Below are positions 1 through 10,676 of a stretch of DNA of 64,000 nt, piece after piece (the first letter of the stretch is position 1; every line of letters begins with the position of its first letter). Both the position numbers and the translations under genes were made by a program. The stretch is from Scolanthus callimorphus (Eukaryota; Cnidaria; Anthozoa; Actiniaria; Edwardsiidae): the NCBI GenBank assembly GCA_033964015.1, contig CM066919.1, positions 744,001 through 808,000 on the forward strand, given 5' to 3'. Below the pieces are notes generated by a model, which was given only the letters and a program-made list of their open reading frames with translations, had not been told where the DNA came from and did no database searches.

Positions 1-594
1 ACGCAATCGAGCGCGCGCGCGCAGCTAAATATCCCCATTTGAGCGAGAAACACCAAGAAGAAGTCGCTTTTTGGGATAGTGCGCGAAATTAAGATTGGGC
101 ACCCCAATTTTTTATTTTACCATTTTGATAAGACTATCAATCCCCTGTTATAAAAAAGTTTAAAGAAATTTCCACGACAAGTTTTTGAGCTATCGTCATA
201 AAAAGCCCCAAAATGAGACACCAAAGACTCTCAAATTATCACGAGCGGTGTCCACATTTTTGAACATTTTCAAGAGTAACGTCAACACACATAGAAATTA
301 AACATTCTAATGTTCGTCCTAGGTAGTGAAGCATCCAACAGTTCAGTTCAAACTTGCAAGCGAACTGGATTGCTTCATTAGTGAGCGTTTTATCACAAAA
401 TTCTTGTTTCACGTATTCCTTCACAAAATAGCCCTCAGACACTAAAAATGGGGTATGTTTGCGCCATCACAGTTTCTAAACGAGCATGGGCACCCCTTCT
501 TTTTATTTCATATTTTCATTCCTTATATACTAAATAGTATATAGACAAATTAAGAAAAAAATTCTACGACAAGTTTTATTTCAGGGGAATTACC
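1..594 (-). mobile_element. TTAA-flanked MITE, left copy, cut by window start
   Basis: This is a near-complete reverse complement of the element at 599-1256. Its inner end reads CAGGGGAATTACC at 582-594 and is followed by TTAA (595-598), which it shares with the right copy. The outer end is missing because the window begins first. TTAA target sites are typical of piggyBac-type transposons. No transposase is visible, so it is read as a non-autonomous copy. Confidence 0.75.
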
Positions 595-598
595 TTAA

Positions 599-1256
599 GG
601 TGATTCCCCTGAAAAAGAACTTGTCGTATAATTTTTTTCTTAATTTGTCTATTTACTATTTAGTATATAAGAAATAAAAATATGAATAAAAAGAGGGGGT
701 GCCCATGCTCGTTTAGAACTGTGATGGCGCAAACATATCCCATTTTTAGTGCCTGAGGGCTATTTTGTGAAGGAATACGTGAAACAAGAAAATGTGATAA
801 AACGCTCACTAATGAAGCAATCCAGTTCGCTTGCAAGTTTGAACAGAACTGTTGGATGCTTCACTACCTAGGACGAACATTGGAATGTTTAATTTTCTAT
901 GTGTGTTGACGCTACTCTTGAAAATGTGCCAAAATGTGCGCACCGCTCGTGATAATTTGAGAGTCTTTGGTGTCTCATTTTGGGGCTTTTTATGACGATA
1001 GCTCAAAAACTTGTCGTGGAAATTTCTTTAAACTTTTTTTATAACAGGGAATGATAGTCTTATCAAATGGTAAAATAAAAATGGGGGTGCCCAATCTTGT
1101 TTTCGCGCAATATCCCAAAAAGCGACTTTTCCTTGGTGTTTCTCGCTCAAATGGGATATTTAGCTTGCGCGCGCGCTCGATTGCGCCATTTTCGAACGAA
1201 TTGATCGCGCGTCCATGCGCAGAACAGCGTGCGCCGTGCAAAACAGGGGAATAACC
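599..1256 (+). mobile_element. TTAA-flanked MITE, right copy (piggyBac-like, 658 bp)
   Basis: The left terminus is GGTGATTCCCCTG and the right terminus is CAGGGGAATAACC, inverted repeats with one mismatch. TTAA lies directly outside both ends (595-598 and 1257-1260). With the left copy it forms a palindrome of about 1.2 kb centred at 596/597. Short ORFs here have no recognisable domain. Confidence 0.8.
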
Positions 1257-1260
1257 TTAA

Positions 1261-2273
1261 AGTACTTTTAAAGTATAGTTATTTCTGTAAGGGAGACTGT
1301 AGTGTACATGTAGGCATTGTCGAGAATGTACTGGAGGCATTTTCAGGGGAAAGCTTTCCCTGCTAACAAAGGTTTCAGGAGGCGAGAAAAATGAGTGACC
1401 TCAGGGACCTCTGTTAGTGAAAGGCATAACGCTAAAAAGACACGATGTGAGTATAATAGGGTGGGAGAGAAATGCAAGGGAAGAAATGCAATATTGTGTT
1501 TTTTGTTACTCAATCACCAACTTTCACCATTTCGGTGCTAGCTTCCATGCAGTGTACATTATGTAACAATCACCAAAATCAATCGAATGTTCAGACATTC
1601 TGACTGCATGATAAGAGTAGTTTACACACTTGTGCGTCTAGGTTAGAATATTAACCACCCAATGCGGCATTCAAAATTGGATTGAGCATCCAAAATGGCC
1701 GAAGAGTGGCATTAGTCTGAGAAAATGTGGTGAATGTTATAATGGATGGGCAGGGTGGCTGAGTGGTGCCCTTTCCCCACCTTCCCGACACTGCAGCCAT
1801 TTACTTTTTAAAAATTAGTTTTACAGACAATTGTAACACAACGATAAATTTATTTACAATATTTTTTTGATCCATGCATACCAACATGTGTAACTGTTTA
1901 CTTGAAATAGTAGAATGCTACTAGAATCAAAGGGCTCTGCAAGCTAAATCTTTCATGAGTTTGAGAAAGTGAAAGATAGACTTTTTTGACAGCCAAAAGG
2001 ATAACAGACTGAGTTGCGTTGAAAACCATAGAGGAACTGGCCATGATGGAACAATATTTAGCCATAGGCATATCAGGACTTTTCTTTTCACATTTTTAAA
2101 TGGAAGTATTTAAAAGAAGTTGAAATTAATTGTACATATCCATTTTTCCAAAAATAATATTTTTGCAAAACAGTGTGAATAGATTAAATCTAAATGACGT
2201 TCTCCTTCCTTTTGACCTTTTTGCACGCACTTGTAGACCTAAAGGGAAGCCCGAGTTCACGCATTTCATGCGT
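1261..2273. other. No recognisable feature
   Basis: About 1 kb of AT-rich sequence without a convincing ORF, repeat or RNA gene. Confidence 0.5.
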
Positions 2274-2276
2274 CTA

Positions 2277-2818
2277 CAGTCGAAGCTCTCTGTGCGACCG
2301 CTCTCGTAAGCGACCAGCTCCCATAACGACCATTTTCCCGAAACCCCGTTTGAAATGTCACATAAACTTTGTTATTTCAAGCTCTCGTAAGCGACCGCCT
2401 TATCGATGCGACCAGCTCCGTTAGCGACCACAATTTCAAATCACCAACAGACATTTTCTATTGTTTTTAAGCTCTCGTAAGCGACCACAGTACTTTTTGT
2501 CTTTAAAACATCAGTCATCACCTCATAAATATCTAAACTGATACAAGCTGCACCGGTAAAAAGCTATTTTCTATGTACTTATTTGCGGTTATCTATTCTT
2601 AATTAAAGTCGGGAAATAAATCAAACTATTTAAGCATTAGTATCACATGATATTTTCTAGATTTATTGTACAAAGCTCTCGTAAGCGACCAACACCTATT
2701 GTTCAAGTAGGAAGTCGCTTGGTGGTCGCTTACGAGAGCCGTTCTCGTAAGCGACCAGCTCCGTTAACGACCGCAATTTTCAGTTCCCGAGGTGGTCGCT
2801 TACGAGAGCTTCGACTGT
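2277..2818. mobile_element. TA-flanked MITE with subterminal 16-mers (pogo/Tigger-like)
   Basis: The ends are CAGTCGAAGCTCTC and its exact reverse complement, each flanked by TA as in Tc1/mariner/pogo transposons. The word GCTCTCGTAAGCGACC recurs at 2300, 2381, 2471 and 2675 on the plus strand, with a one-base variant at 2741. It also occurs inverted at 2724 and 2794. Such dispersed subterminal motifs are common transposase-binding arrangements. No coding capacity is seen. Confidence 0.7.
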
Positions 2819-2850
2819 AGTTGAAGGAAAAAAAGACGGGGCATTTTATA

Positions 2851-2882
2851 ACTCGGGCCTTCCTTACACAGGAAGCCCGAGT
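2851..2882. repeat. Short stem-loop beside the MITE
   Basis: ACTCGGGC at 2851 pairs with GCCCGAGT ending at 2882. The same GGAAGCCCGAGT word occurs at 2245-2256 on the other side of the 2277-2818 element, so these may be remains of an older repeat into which the MITE inserted. Confidence 0.5.
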
Positions 2883-2891
2883 AATTAGAAA

Positions 2892-3170
2892 CTGCCGGGT
2901 ACGTAGGTTTTCACCTACGTACCCGGCAGTGTAGCGTGTTTTACAGAATTTTTTTCTAAGTGTAGAGTCGCTTCAGAGACTACAGATCTTGTAAATTGTT
3001 CCAAATAAATACTTTATAGCAAAGAGGGATCGCTTATAAGTTCTCTATAAAGATAAAGTATCGTTTCTTTGTAATTCTAGTTGTTTTCTCATATATTGAC
3101 AATAACGTTTGGATTGCCGGGTACGTAGGTGAAAACCTCCATACCCGGCTGCCGGGTATCTAGACACTGC
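2892..3170. repeat. Element bounded by short perfect palindromes
   Basis: A perfect 17 bp stem with a 4 nt loop lies at 2892-2929 (arm CTGCCGGGTACGTAGGT). The same word recurs, partly scrambled and inverted, at about 3114-3162. The pair may mark the two ends of a small fold-back element; the boundaries are not certain. Confidence 0.45.
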
Positions 3171-3280
3171 GTAATAAATAAATAATAAAACTAAAAAAAA
3201 AGTCTTCAAATGCCTTCACGACTCGCCCTTTTGTTGGTAACCGCAATTTTGTCCATTTTGGTGCAAGTATTACATCACAG

Positions 3281-3496
3281 CATTCTCGAACCCAGAGCTC
3301 CCCCGCTCGTAACCACGCGGGGAGGCTCTGGTGACATCCACTGACGCATGCGCGTTAATACAGAGGCGCTGAGAGACAGACCTTTCAGAGCATGCCCCAA
3401 CGCTCAAAATCAACCAATCAGCGACGGGCCCTCAAATGGATGTCCCAGAGCCTCCCCTGCGAGCAGACGAGCTGGGGAGCTCTGGGTACGAGAATG
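3281..3496. mobile_element. MITE, CATTCTCG-terminal family, copy 1 (216 bp)
   Basis: The left end CATTCTCGAACCCAGAGCTC is inverted at the right end (GAGCTCTGGGTACGAGAATG), and the similarity extends about 55 bp inward. A second member of the family lies at 40737-41030. Confidence 0.65.
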
Positions 3497-4139
3497 TACA
3501 TGCGTATTTTGGTGTAGAAAACATAATACCCCATGACGACCTTGACCTTCCGCGCGAGAGTATGACGTGAATTTTCACCTACGCCTCAAAATCTCTTTGT
3601 TCTGTCTATGAGATCGTGATCTTTGGCATCACCATCAAATCAGTACTCGACCTAAAACCTGCATGCTTAATCGATCCTCTCTTCTTATACTACTCCCCTC
3701 TACTTTATACCAAGCCTTTGTAGCAAGCGTACTTTAAACCTGTCATGCTACGTTACGTTATTACATTTTAAAAACATACTAACCTGGAGGCAATCCAGGA
3801 TCCGAAAATTGGCTACCACAACACCCATAACTGCAGAGAGAAAAATTGTGTCCGGTCAAATTAGCTTTTAACCTGGAAAAAATTGCAACGTGGGATTTTT
3901 ATACAGCAAATTCTCATTAACATACATTTTGTGAAAATCCGTTCGATGGAAGTTGCTTAAATTTGGCTTTTCCGTCTGTACGAAAGAAAGACTGTTGTTT
4001 TCGGTGGACCATCAATGAATGCGAACATTTGGAAGGGAGGATTATAGACTCTATTGCCGTAACTCGTATTGAACTCGATATCGAGCACTTTCTTTCTACT
4101 TCATAATGTGACGAGGGTCTCGTAGCGCTTACTGGGGCC
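3497..4139. other. No recognisable feature
   Basis: Unique-looking non-coding sequence without supportable genes. Confidence 0.45.
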
Positions 4140-4217
4140 GGGGGGGGGGGGGGGGGGGGATCCTTTTTTCCCCAAACAACCCTTAAAGTTGTTGTTTTTC
4201 CCCAAACAACCCTTAAA
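4140..4217. repeat. Poly-G tract and short tandem duplication
   Basis: Twenty consecutive G (4140-4159) are followed by two copies of CCCCAAACAACCCTTAAA at 4170-4187 and 4200-4217. Confidence 0.8.
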
Positions 4218-4293
4218 ACCCCCGATTTTGCACCCTGCATATCAAAGTTCTTCCAAACATACGGTAATTCCACATGCTGGGCTCTAAATTTTC

Positions 4294-4773
4294 AGTGTAA
4301 AACACTAGCATACACACATCGGCACCAGTCTGGCCAAGACGGAACGCTAGCACCCCAGCACAGTCTATTACCCGTGCAGTTCGGCAACCATGTACAGCTG
4401 TTTCGTCCTTGTTAGGACTCATCAGCATGGCATAGCCGGTGTTTGCCTCAGTAAACTTCATCGGCAAAACAACTGCAGAGGCGACTTCGAAAATCGAAGT
4501 GCTTTAAACCACAGCAAAAGACCCATGTGGGACCTTTAGCTGCGACTGGGCTAGCGTGATGCCAATGTGCGGATCATGCAATGAGACCAAGCTAGAGAAG
4601 TCCGTCGGTTAGCCATACTAACCTTGTCGACATGTATATGTAAATATAAAGTGTAAAACACTAGCATACACACATCGGCACCAGTCTGGCCAAGACGGAA
4701 CGCTAGCACAGTCTATTACCCTGTGCTAGCGTTCCGTCTAGGCCAGACTTATGCCGATGTGTGTATAGTTAGT
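4294..4773. repeat. Direct plus inverted repeat cluster
   Basis: The segment starting AGTGTAAAACACTAGCATAC is present at 4294 and again at 4650. The second copy (to about 4711) is followed at 4720-4773 by its near-perfect inverted copy with a loop of only a few bases, giving a hairpin of about 54 bp per arm. Confidence 0.7.
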
Positions 4774-4856
4774 GTTCATTCTCACTCTAAATTTTCGGCG
4801 CGCAATTTAAGACTTTAAACTTCCCTAACAAACTGCCTTCAGACTTTTTTGTATGT

Positions 4857-4860
<4 letters not shown>

Positions 4861-4907
<47 letters not shown>
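4861..4907. repeat. Poly-C tract, 47 bases
   Basis: Forty-seven uninterrupted C, then GT and five more C. This is the longest homopolymer in the window and its exact length should be treated as uncertain. Confidence 0.9.
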
Positions 4908-4908
<1 letters not shown>

Positions 4909-4914
4909 TCCCCC

Positions 4915-5516
4915 CAGTTTTTGGAAGCTTGCTACGGCCCTGATGATAGATGTGAATTTTGTGTTTGTGTATACCAGCCGGTTGTGCAAAGCAATGACTA
5001 AATAATCCTCAGTGTTGAGGAATCCCGTATTATCCTTGTATTTCCCGAAATAAACTAAATAAAACTGTTCATAACCGTAACTCATCGCTCAGAAACTATT
5101 TGCTTCAACCGAAAAACCTTATCAAAACTTTTCCGGTTTCATCTGTACAGTCTATAAACATTCTCCCAGTTTCTGTGTTTTGTGCCGCCGAAAAACAAAA
5201 GGCGCCCTCATAACGTCGCCGGTAAAACCAAAAATTTAACCAACTTCCCCCGGTCAGATTTCTACGAAATTTGGATATGTTATTCCTACATATGCTTTTG
5301 ACTACCAAAGTTCCCATGCTGCAATTTTTCCAGGTTCGGGCCATGTCGCGGGGGCTAGTTTCTTTTTTTTCCAAAGTTTAACCCCCTGTATTATTTTGAG
5401 TCTTCCAAGAAAGGGCTGCCACTCATAGGAAAAAAAAGACAACAACAACAGCAACACAGGGACAATCAGCTTCTCTTGCATGCCCAAATGTAATAAGGAC
5501 ATACAGAAAAAAGGGG
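4915..5516. other. No recognisable feature
   Basis: Short ORFs occur on the minus strand but none has a recognisable domain or splice support. Confidence 0.4.
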
Positions 5517-5653
5517 TCATCTCCAGTGTAAGAACCATTCCCTGAGGACACCTTTGTGTTTAGTTACTATTTAATCATGATTGGTTCAACTTTCGTTCTA
5601 CCAAACAAAGAAAGCTTTGTGACGCAGCTGGTGAGTTCTTACACTGGAGATGA
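5517..5653. repeat. Inverted repeat, 18 bp arms
   Basis: TCATCTCCAGTGTAAGAA at 5517-5534 is exactly inverted at 5636-5653. It may be a small MITE; no target duplication was identified. Confidence 0.5.
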
Positions 5654-5908
5654 GCCGAAAAAAGAAGCCTCTGCTAGCAGGGCACACAATTATCAGATTG
5701 CGCGCCATAGTTCTACCTAGGACAATACACTCACCTTCGCGACGATCCCGGCCCTTTCGAACCTGGTCTGTTGAAAATAATATAAAATAAATGTTAGCAT
5801 TTTTCTTTATAACAATCAATTTTGATTTCGAGCTAACCGTTCTACATCTATTGCATAAGTGGTTTTCGTAGCAAACATCGCGCAGACCCTGGGGAAATCG
5901 TCAAAAAA

Positions 5909-6557
5909 GTCAAATCAGGGTTTAAGAAAAACTTTGAAGTATTTGCAGGACCGCTTACAAGTAAAACTGAAGCTGGATCATTTTGACGGTTATTTTATTT
6001 ATAGTAGTTACCAATGTAAATATTCACCATTACCTGAAGAAGGTCGGTACTGGCTGACCGAAATATCGTGTAAATGAAAATTATAAGCTGTTAATCAACC
6101 ATTCAAGTTTTTATTCTTTAAGAAAAACCGCGAGAGTCCTGGGTCGAGTGGGAAAAAAACTTCACCGGAAGTACCTATCTTCCATATGTTTCACTGTCAA
6201 ATATCTCTGTTTTAGGCTCGATTAGTTGTACTCTGTCGTTGTAATTCGCAGCTGTATATGGAAATAGCACAGGATATTAGTTTAATCCTTTCTTCGCTCG
6301 AATCAAGGCAGTTTTGATCCAGAAATTATTTAGTTCTGTTCAAGAAAATGGGAAAACGAGACTCGAGTTAAGTCGCTTCTCCGTCGGTCGGTCGCTACCG
6401 AATACAAGCACGAGTTGATATGTTCTTGTTTCCTTCAAAAGGACTATTAAACCGAGATCATTGCAGTGCAACATATGGAAGATAATTACTTCCGGTGAAG
6501 TTTTTCCCCCTTGACCCAGGACTCTCGTGGTTTTTCTTAAACCTTGATTTGGCTTAT
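5909..6557. mobile_element. Inverted-repeat element interrupted by a Penelope-like tail
   Basis: The left arm is in two parts, 5909-5932 and 6129-6200. Joined, they match the reverse complement of the right arm at about 6470-6557 (words such as GAGAGTCCTGGGTC and CTTCACCGGAAGTA). The break in the left arm is where the 5933-6116 insertion lies. Confidence 0.65.
5933..6116 (+). mobile_element. 5'-truncated Penelope-like element tail with 12 bp TSD
   Basis: The insertion is flanked by identical TTTAAGAAAAAC at 5921-5932 and 6117-6128. Its distal part contains CCTGAAGAAGG followed by a short stem-loop at about 6031-6070. The same architecture occurs downstream of the GIY-YIG-like ORF at 31093-31132. 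Only the 3' tail of the element is left; it has no coding function. Confidence 0.6.
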
Positions 6558-7100
6558 AGCGTAGGATGAAAGACATATTTGCATAAGCCTGATTTAGGTT
6601 GGGCCGTACTGCTGGCTCATGGGTCAAAATGATGATCTCGGGCATTTTGCGGACCAACTGCTCGCACATTCTTTGTTACCGAGTATGGGGAAGGCACAAG
6701 GACTAGTTTGCCAAAGACATTGCAATTTCATCTGCTTGTAAGATTGCGTACATATATCATAATGAGTCTTTAAGCTTTAGTAGAACACATATATTATGTT
6801 TTCATTAATTATTCGTAAATCATATTAAAAAAATCAATAATACTTTGTCAAAAAATGATTGTGGAGGCTCATAGCAGTTTTTCGTGGCCTTACCCCTTGA
6901 ACTTCAATGGTCTGTATCTTATGCGGAAATGCACAGAACGGAAAGCTACTTGACAAGTAAACGTGCTATGGATTGTTCTTTGTGTCGACATATGTTTTTG
7001 TTTACATTGGTGCTTCCATGGCAACGTAATAGTGCAGGAATTTGGTGAAAAATTGTTCATTTTGATGGAAAAAGCATGAAACTTGGCAGGGTGATAGAGC
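6558..7100. other. No clear feature; one short dispersed word
   Basis: The word GAACTTCAATGGTCTGTATC near 6898 resembles the minus strand near 19197-19222. Nothing else is supportable. Directly downstream, about 7102-7184 resembles part of the tandem repeat at 12539-13090. Confidence 0.35.
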
Positions 7101-7181
7101 GTCCCATGCCGAGCAATTCTGGATGTAGACCCACCCTCGATAAGTATACTTCCAGTTTTCTAGCAGTGGAATTAATTATCA

Positions 7182-8032
7182 TTTAGGGACGGTGCCTACA
7201 AAAACGAGTATTTTTTTCGCACTTTTAATGACTATGTGGCATTGAAAGGTAATGTGAAAGGCTATCGATTTCCGATAAAAAAAGTTAGGGTACCCACGCA
7301 AGTTTTCGAGATAACCCATCCCCAACACCCTAAAACAGCAGAATAAGCGGTTTTTTTTTAGAAATTACGAAAAAAAAAATTTTTCTCGATAGTTTATTTT
7401 AATTCTACTTTCGCTCGTAAAATCAGCAGCTGTTATTACATTTGTTGGATTCCATAACAAATAAATGTAAATTTCGGCTTTTAAAGGTATTTTAGGGGTT
7501 AAAATTTTCTACAGAAGGCCCAAAATCTACCCTGACACCCGCTACTTTATGCGTTAAAAAATAGTCTCAGCATACTTTTCGCACGTTAAAAAATTGCAAA
7601 TACGCTGCGGAGGTATCATATTTTCTATAAGTATAAATATACATTAAGTTTTCTGATTAATGTGTGATATTTTTTTGCGTAAAGATATCTAGACTTTTAT
7701 AGTATAAAACGGATGGCTACTTTTACTCAGAGAAAAATCCCGATATTTTACTAAATGTAAACTTTTGTAGGATATTTCCCAAAGAAAGTTCCAACTGAAG
7801 GCAATTCACAGAGAAAAACAAAGAAAAAAGAAGAAAAAGGAGAAAAAAGAAAAAACAATCCACGGCCCCGAGTGAGTTCCGAACCGAGTACTTGCTGTCC
7901 GTCTAGCGCGCTAAGCACTTGCGCCATCGATACTTAGATGAAAATTAGGTAGAGAAAAATGCTAAAAATACAGACATCCGTATAGAATGCGCGAGCAGGA
8001 TGCGCAGTAGCAATTGTAGGCACCGTCCTAAA
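7182..8032. mobile_element. TIR element, GGGACGGTGCCTACA ends (about 850 bp)
   Basis: GGGACGGTGCCTACA at 7186-7200 is inverted at 8015-8029 with one base missing. The flanks TTA and TAA resemble Harbinger-type targets but are not identical direct repeats. The interior is AT-rich, without transposase, and holds a tRNA-like segment at 7858-7935. Confidence 0.6.
7858..7935 (-). repeat. tRNA-derived SINE head or tRNA pseudogene
   Basis: Read on the minus strand, the segment has an A-box-like TGGCGCAAGTG and, about 40 nt later, a B-box-like GGTTCGGAACTC, the internal RNA polymerase III promoter layout. The T arm and acceptor stem do not fold into a clean cloverleaf, and a pyrimidine-rich tail follows. 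It is better read as a SINE head or decayed tRNA than a working tRNA gene. Confidence 0.35.
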
Positions 8033-8402
8033 ACTAGAAGTATCTATTTAGATAGTGAAGTGCTCGAGCTCGTAAATAACAGTTGCATTATTTTTTCTCT
8101 GGAAATCTAGTTGCTTTGCAGCCCCTCTTTTCTCATGAAATCTTTAGTACGGTTTCTACCGAGCTCCTGAAATAACTCTGCATGCTTATCATTGATAATC
8201 CCTTCTATTCGTGTGATAAACCGAGTTTGATCACATACAGTACAGAGCTGAGTTCTGGTAGTGTCAGTTGACAATGTTGTTGTGCTGTAAAGCTCATAGG
8301 TACTACAGTATAGAGTCACTCTAATGACAGGTTTGCACCCATGTCAGGTTTATAATTACGTGTCAAATAGTCAAAGGAAAACAATAGAAAACTACCGACC
8401 AT
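8033..8402. other. No recognisable feature
   Basis: Non-coding spacer between two TIR elements. Confidence 0.4.
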
Positions 8403-9202
8403 TTAGGGACGTGTCATTATTTAGCGGGGGGGAGGGCTCCTATTTTTGTGGGGAGGGTCCTAATTTTTTTCGCGTGTCTAAAGGGAGGGTCCAATTTTTT
8501 TTCACTCCTGTTTGGGGGAGGGTCATAATTTTTTTCAGCAACATTTGGACGATGAAGAGGGTAAAACAAATGGCGATAGTGGTTATTTCAGCAACTTCTC
8601 CATAAAAATTTCGGCGCTCTTCGCGCGCAGAAACAATGACTTCAGCAATGAGGACACTACCGTTGGCAAGAACAAGTTATCTTGACGAAGAAATTCAAAC
8701 TCTCCAAAAATTTCCCTGCAAATGATAGGCCTAATGGGCAAGTCACCATATGTTTGAAAGAAGACCCTTAGGTAAGCGTGAGTTTTCGACGTTACAAGCA
8801 TAGAAATTCGTCCGTTGGGCCGCGCTTCGCGCGCATGAATTTTAATAACTTCGTCATTTGCGGAGCGCAGTTGTGCGCATGAATAATATATTGAGCTCCT
8901 GACAGGCTTTGTTTACTATGCCGTACACAAAATATGTTCATCTACCCTTTGTATGAGGCTTGATGAAATGCGATGTACAAACAAAAAAACGATGAACAAA
9001 CAAACAAACGTTTATCAAAAGGTAGGATGCGAGCCCGTTTTTCTGTAAATTGTCTACAGTACTAGGTCAAACGGGGGACGATATCGAGATGTGGGATTAC
9101 GTTATCATTGTACTTAGAGGGAGGATCACTGCATTTTACCCGTGTATTACCAAACATCCTCACGTAAATAATCGAGGCGATTAATAATAACCGCGGAACC
9201 TT

Positions 9203-10314
9203 ATGCGCCAGTCAATTGACACCCCGGCCCCCACCCCCGGGACAGGGCGGGAAAGTAACGCGGTAAGGCCGGGGATGTAACACATTAATCTACGAAAGGG
9301 CAGGGAATTTAACACGGACCTTCTATAGCAGGGATATTCAGCGGGACATTAATGGGGAATTAACGCTGAACCAGAAGTTCGATTATCGTGCGAAAATATA
9401 TTGGTTTAAGGACCGAGGTCGGAGGATTTTGGGAGGGATCACTTCATATTTTGGCGAGTGAAAGGGGAGGATATCTTGAAACCTGAAGCCTTGAAAGAGA
9501 GATTCCAGCAACGAGTTCTATATCATTTTCTAGTTTTATGTCACTCATTATGTTGAAAATTTTGGCGCGCTTCGCGCGCATAAGGAATGACATCTAATCT
9601 AGTTTTAGAGAACTTGCCCAAAGAAAACAATACGCTTGTGGCGCTTAAATGGAATGCGTACGAATGTCGTTACAAGCATGTGTATCTTGGCAAGGACAAA
9701 TGAAAACCCCCAAAAGCCTTCCAGTGATACGCCTGGTTGGCAGTCAATATGTTCGAAAGAAGTGAGTTCGACGTTACAAGCTGCATAGAAATTCGTTTTT
9801 TGGGCTGCGCTTCACGCACATGAATAACAATAATTTGTAGCGCGTGAAGAATAAAACCAACAGGCTTTTTACTACACGCAGAAAATAAAACGTTTATCTA
9901 TTCTCTGGAGGCTTGATGAAATGGGTTTGTCAAAATAAAGGCGCGTTTCGCCATGTTGCAAAAAACAGTGTCCCGGGGGCCTGGAGCTTTTACAACGACC
10001 ATGTCCCTGGTGACCGGGAAAATAGTAACATTTAACACTTAAGCCTGGTGCACACTAGCGACATAACGACATAAGGACGTTATGTTACAACGAAAAAAGT
10101 ACGGGAAAATAATTGAAACAATCAATATTTTCCATGGATCTTCATTAGATTACTTCACCAAAGCAATCTTATGTTATTTTTTGACGACTTCAACTTCTTG
10201 AAACCACTAAATTTTGTTCGTGTGACATTTTTCTAATGTTGTTATGTCGCAAGTGTGCACCAGGCTTTAGTGAATGTTAAATCGGGGGGCCGTGGTGTCA
10301 ATTGACTGGTCCAT
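9203..10314. mobile_element. GTCAATTGAC-TIR element nested in copy 1
   Basis: The ends carry CCAGTCAATTGACACC and an inverted GGTGTCAATTGACTGG. The same nested insertion is at the equivalent place in the 61369 copy, so it entered before the composite multiplied. A free-standing member is at 15580-16185. Confidence 0.7.
10042..10266. mobile_element. AGCCTGGTGCACACT MITE, copy 1 (225 bp)
   Basis: The inverted termini AGCCTGGTGCACACT are flanked by TTA (10039-10041 and 10267-10269). The homologous composite at 61369 has the uninterrupted sequence AACACTTAGTGAATG at 63051-63065, which gives the empty site and confirms both boundaries. Copy 2 is at 24913-25128. Confidence 0.9.
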
Positions 10315-10676
10315 GACAGAAGTAAGAAAAAAGTAGTTATTAAGAAGAATGAAAGAGACATTTCATCACTTGGACAATAGTCTATCTCAACAGGTTATTC
10401 AGAAATAAATTGCATGGGGGAGGGTCACAATTTTTTTACCTACGACTGGGGGAGGGTCACATTTTTTTTGTTATGTTCAAGGGGAGGGTCCTAATTTTTT
10501 TTAGCCTTGATTGAAAAAAATGGGAACCCTCCCCCCCCCCCCGGCGGTAAATAATGACACGTCCCTTAGCAACAGGGATTTGGTATTTCGTTTGGCGAAA
10601 CGAAAGTTGTGTTCGATGGCCACTCACTATCGTTTTAGACGTCGATAAATCTGCTGTGAAAATGATCTCATACCAG

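Larger units (their letters stand above)
8406..10565 (+). mobile_element. Harbinger-like composite element, copy 1
   Basis: The ends GGGACGTGTCATTATTTA and its inverse are flanked by direct TTA (8403-8405, 10566-10568), the 3 bp TWA target typical of PIF/Harbinger. Just inside each end lies a G-rich (right: C-rich) tract and repeated GGGAGGGTC words. The element contains a second TIR element (9203-10314), which itself carries a 225 bp MITE (10042-10266). A second copy is at 61369-63349 and an inverted half copy at about 29053-29743. No transposase ORF remains. Confidence 0.8.

Noticed and set aside
4825..5085. Glycine-run ORF
   Set aside because: The run is the poly-C tract on the opposite strand.
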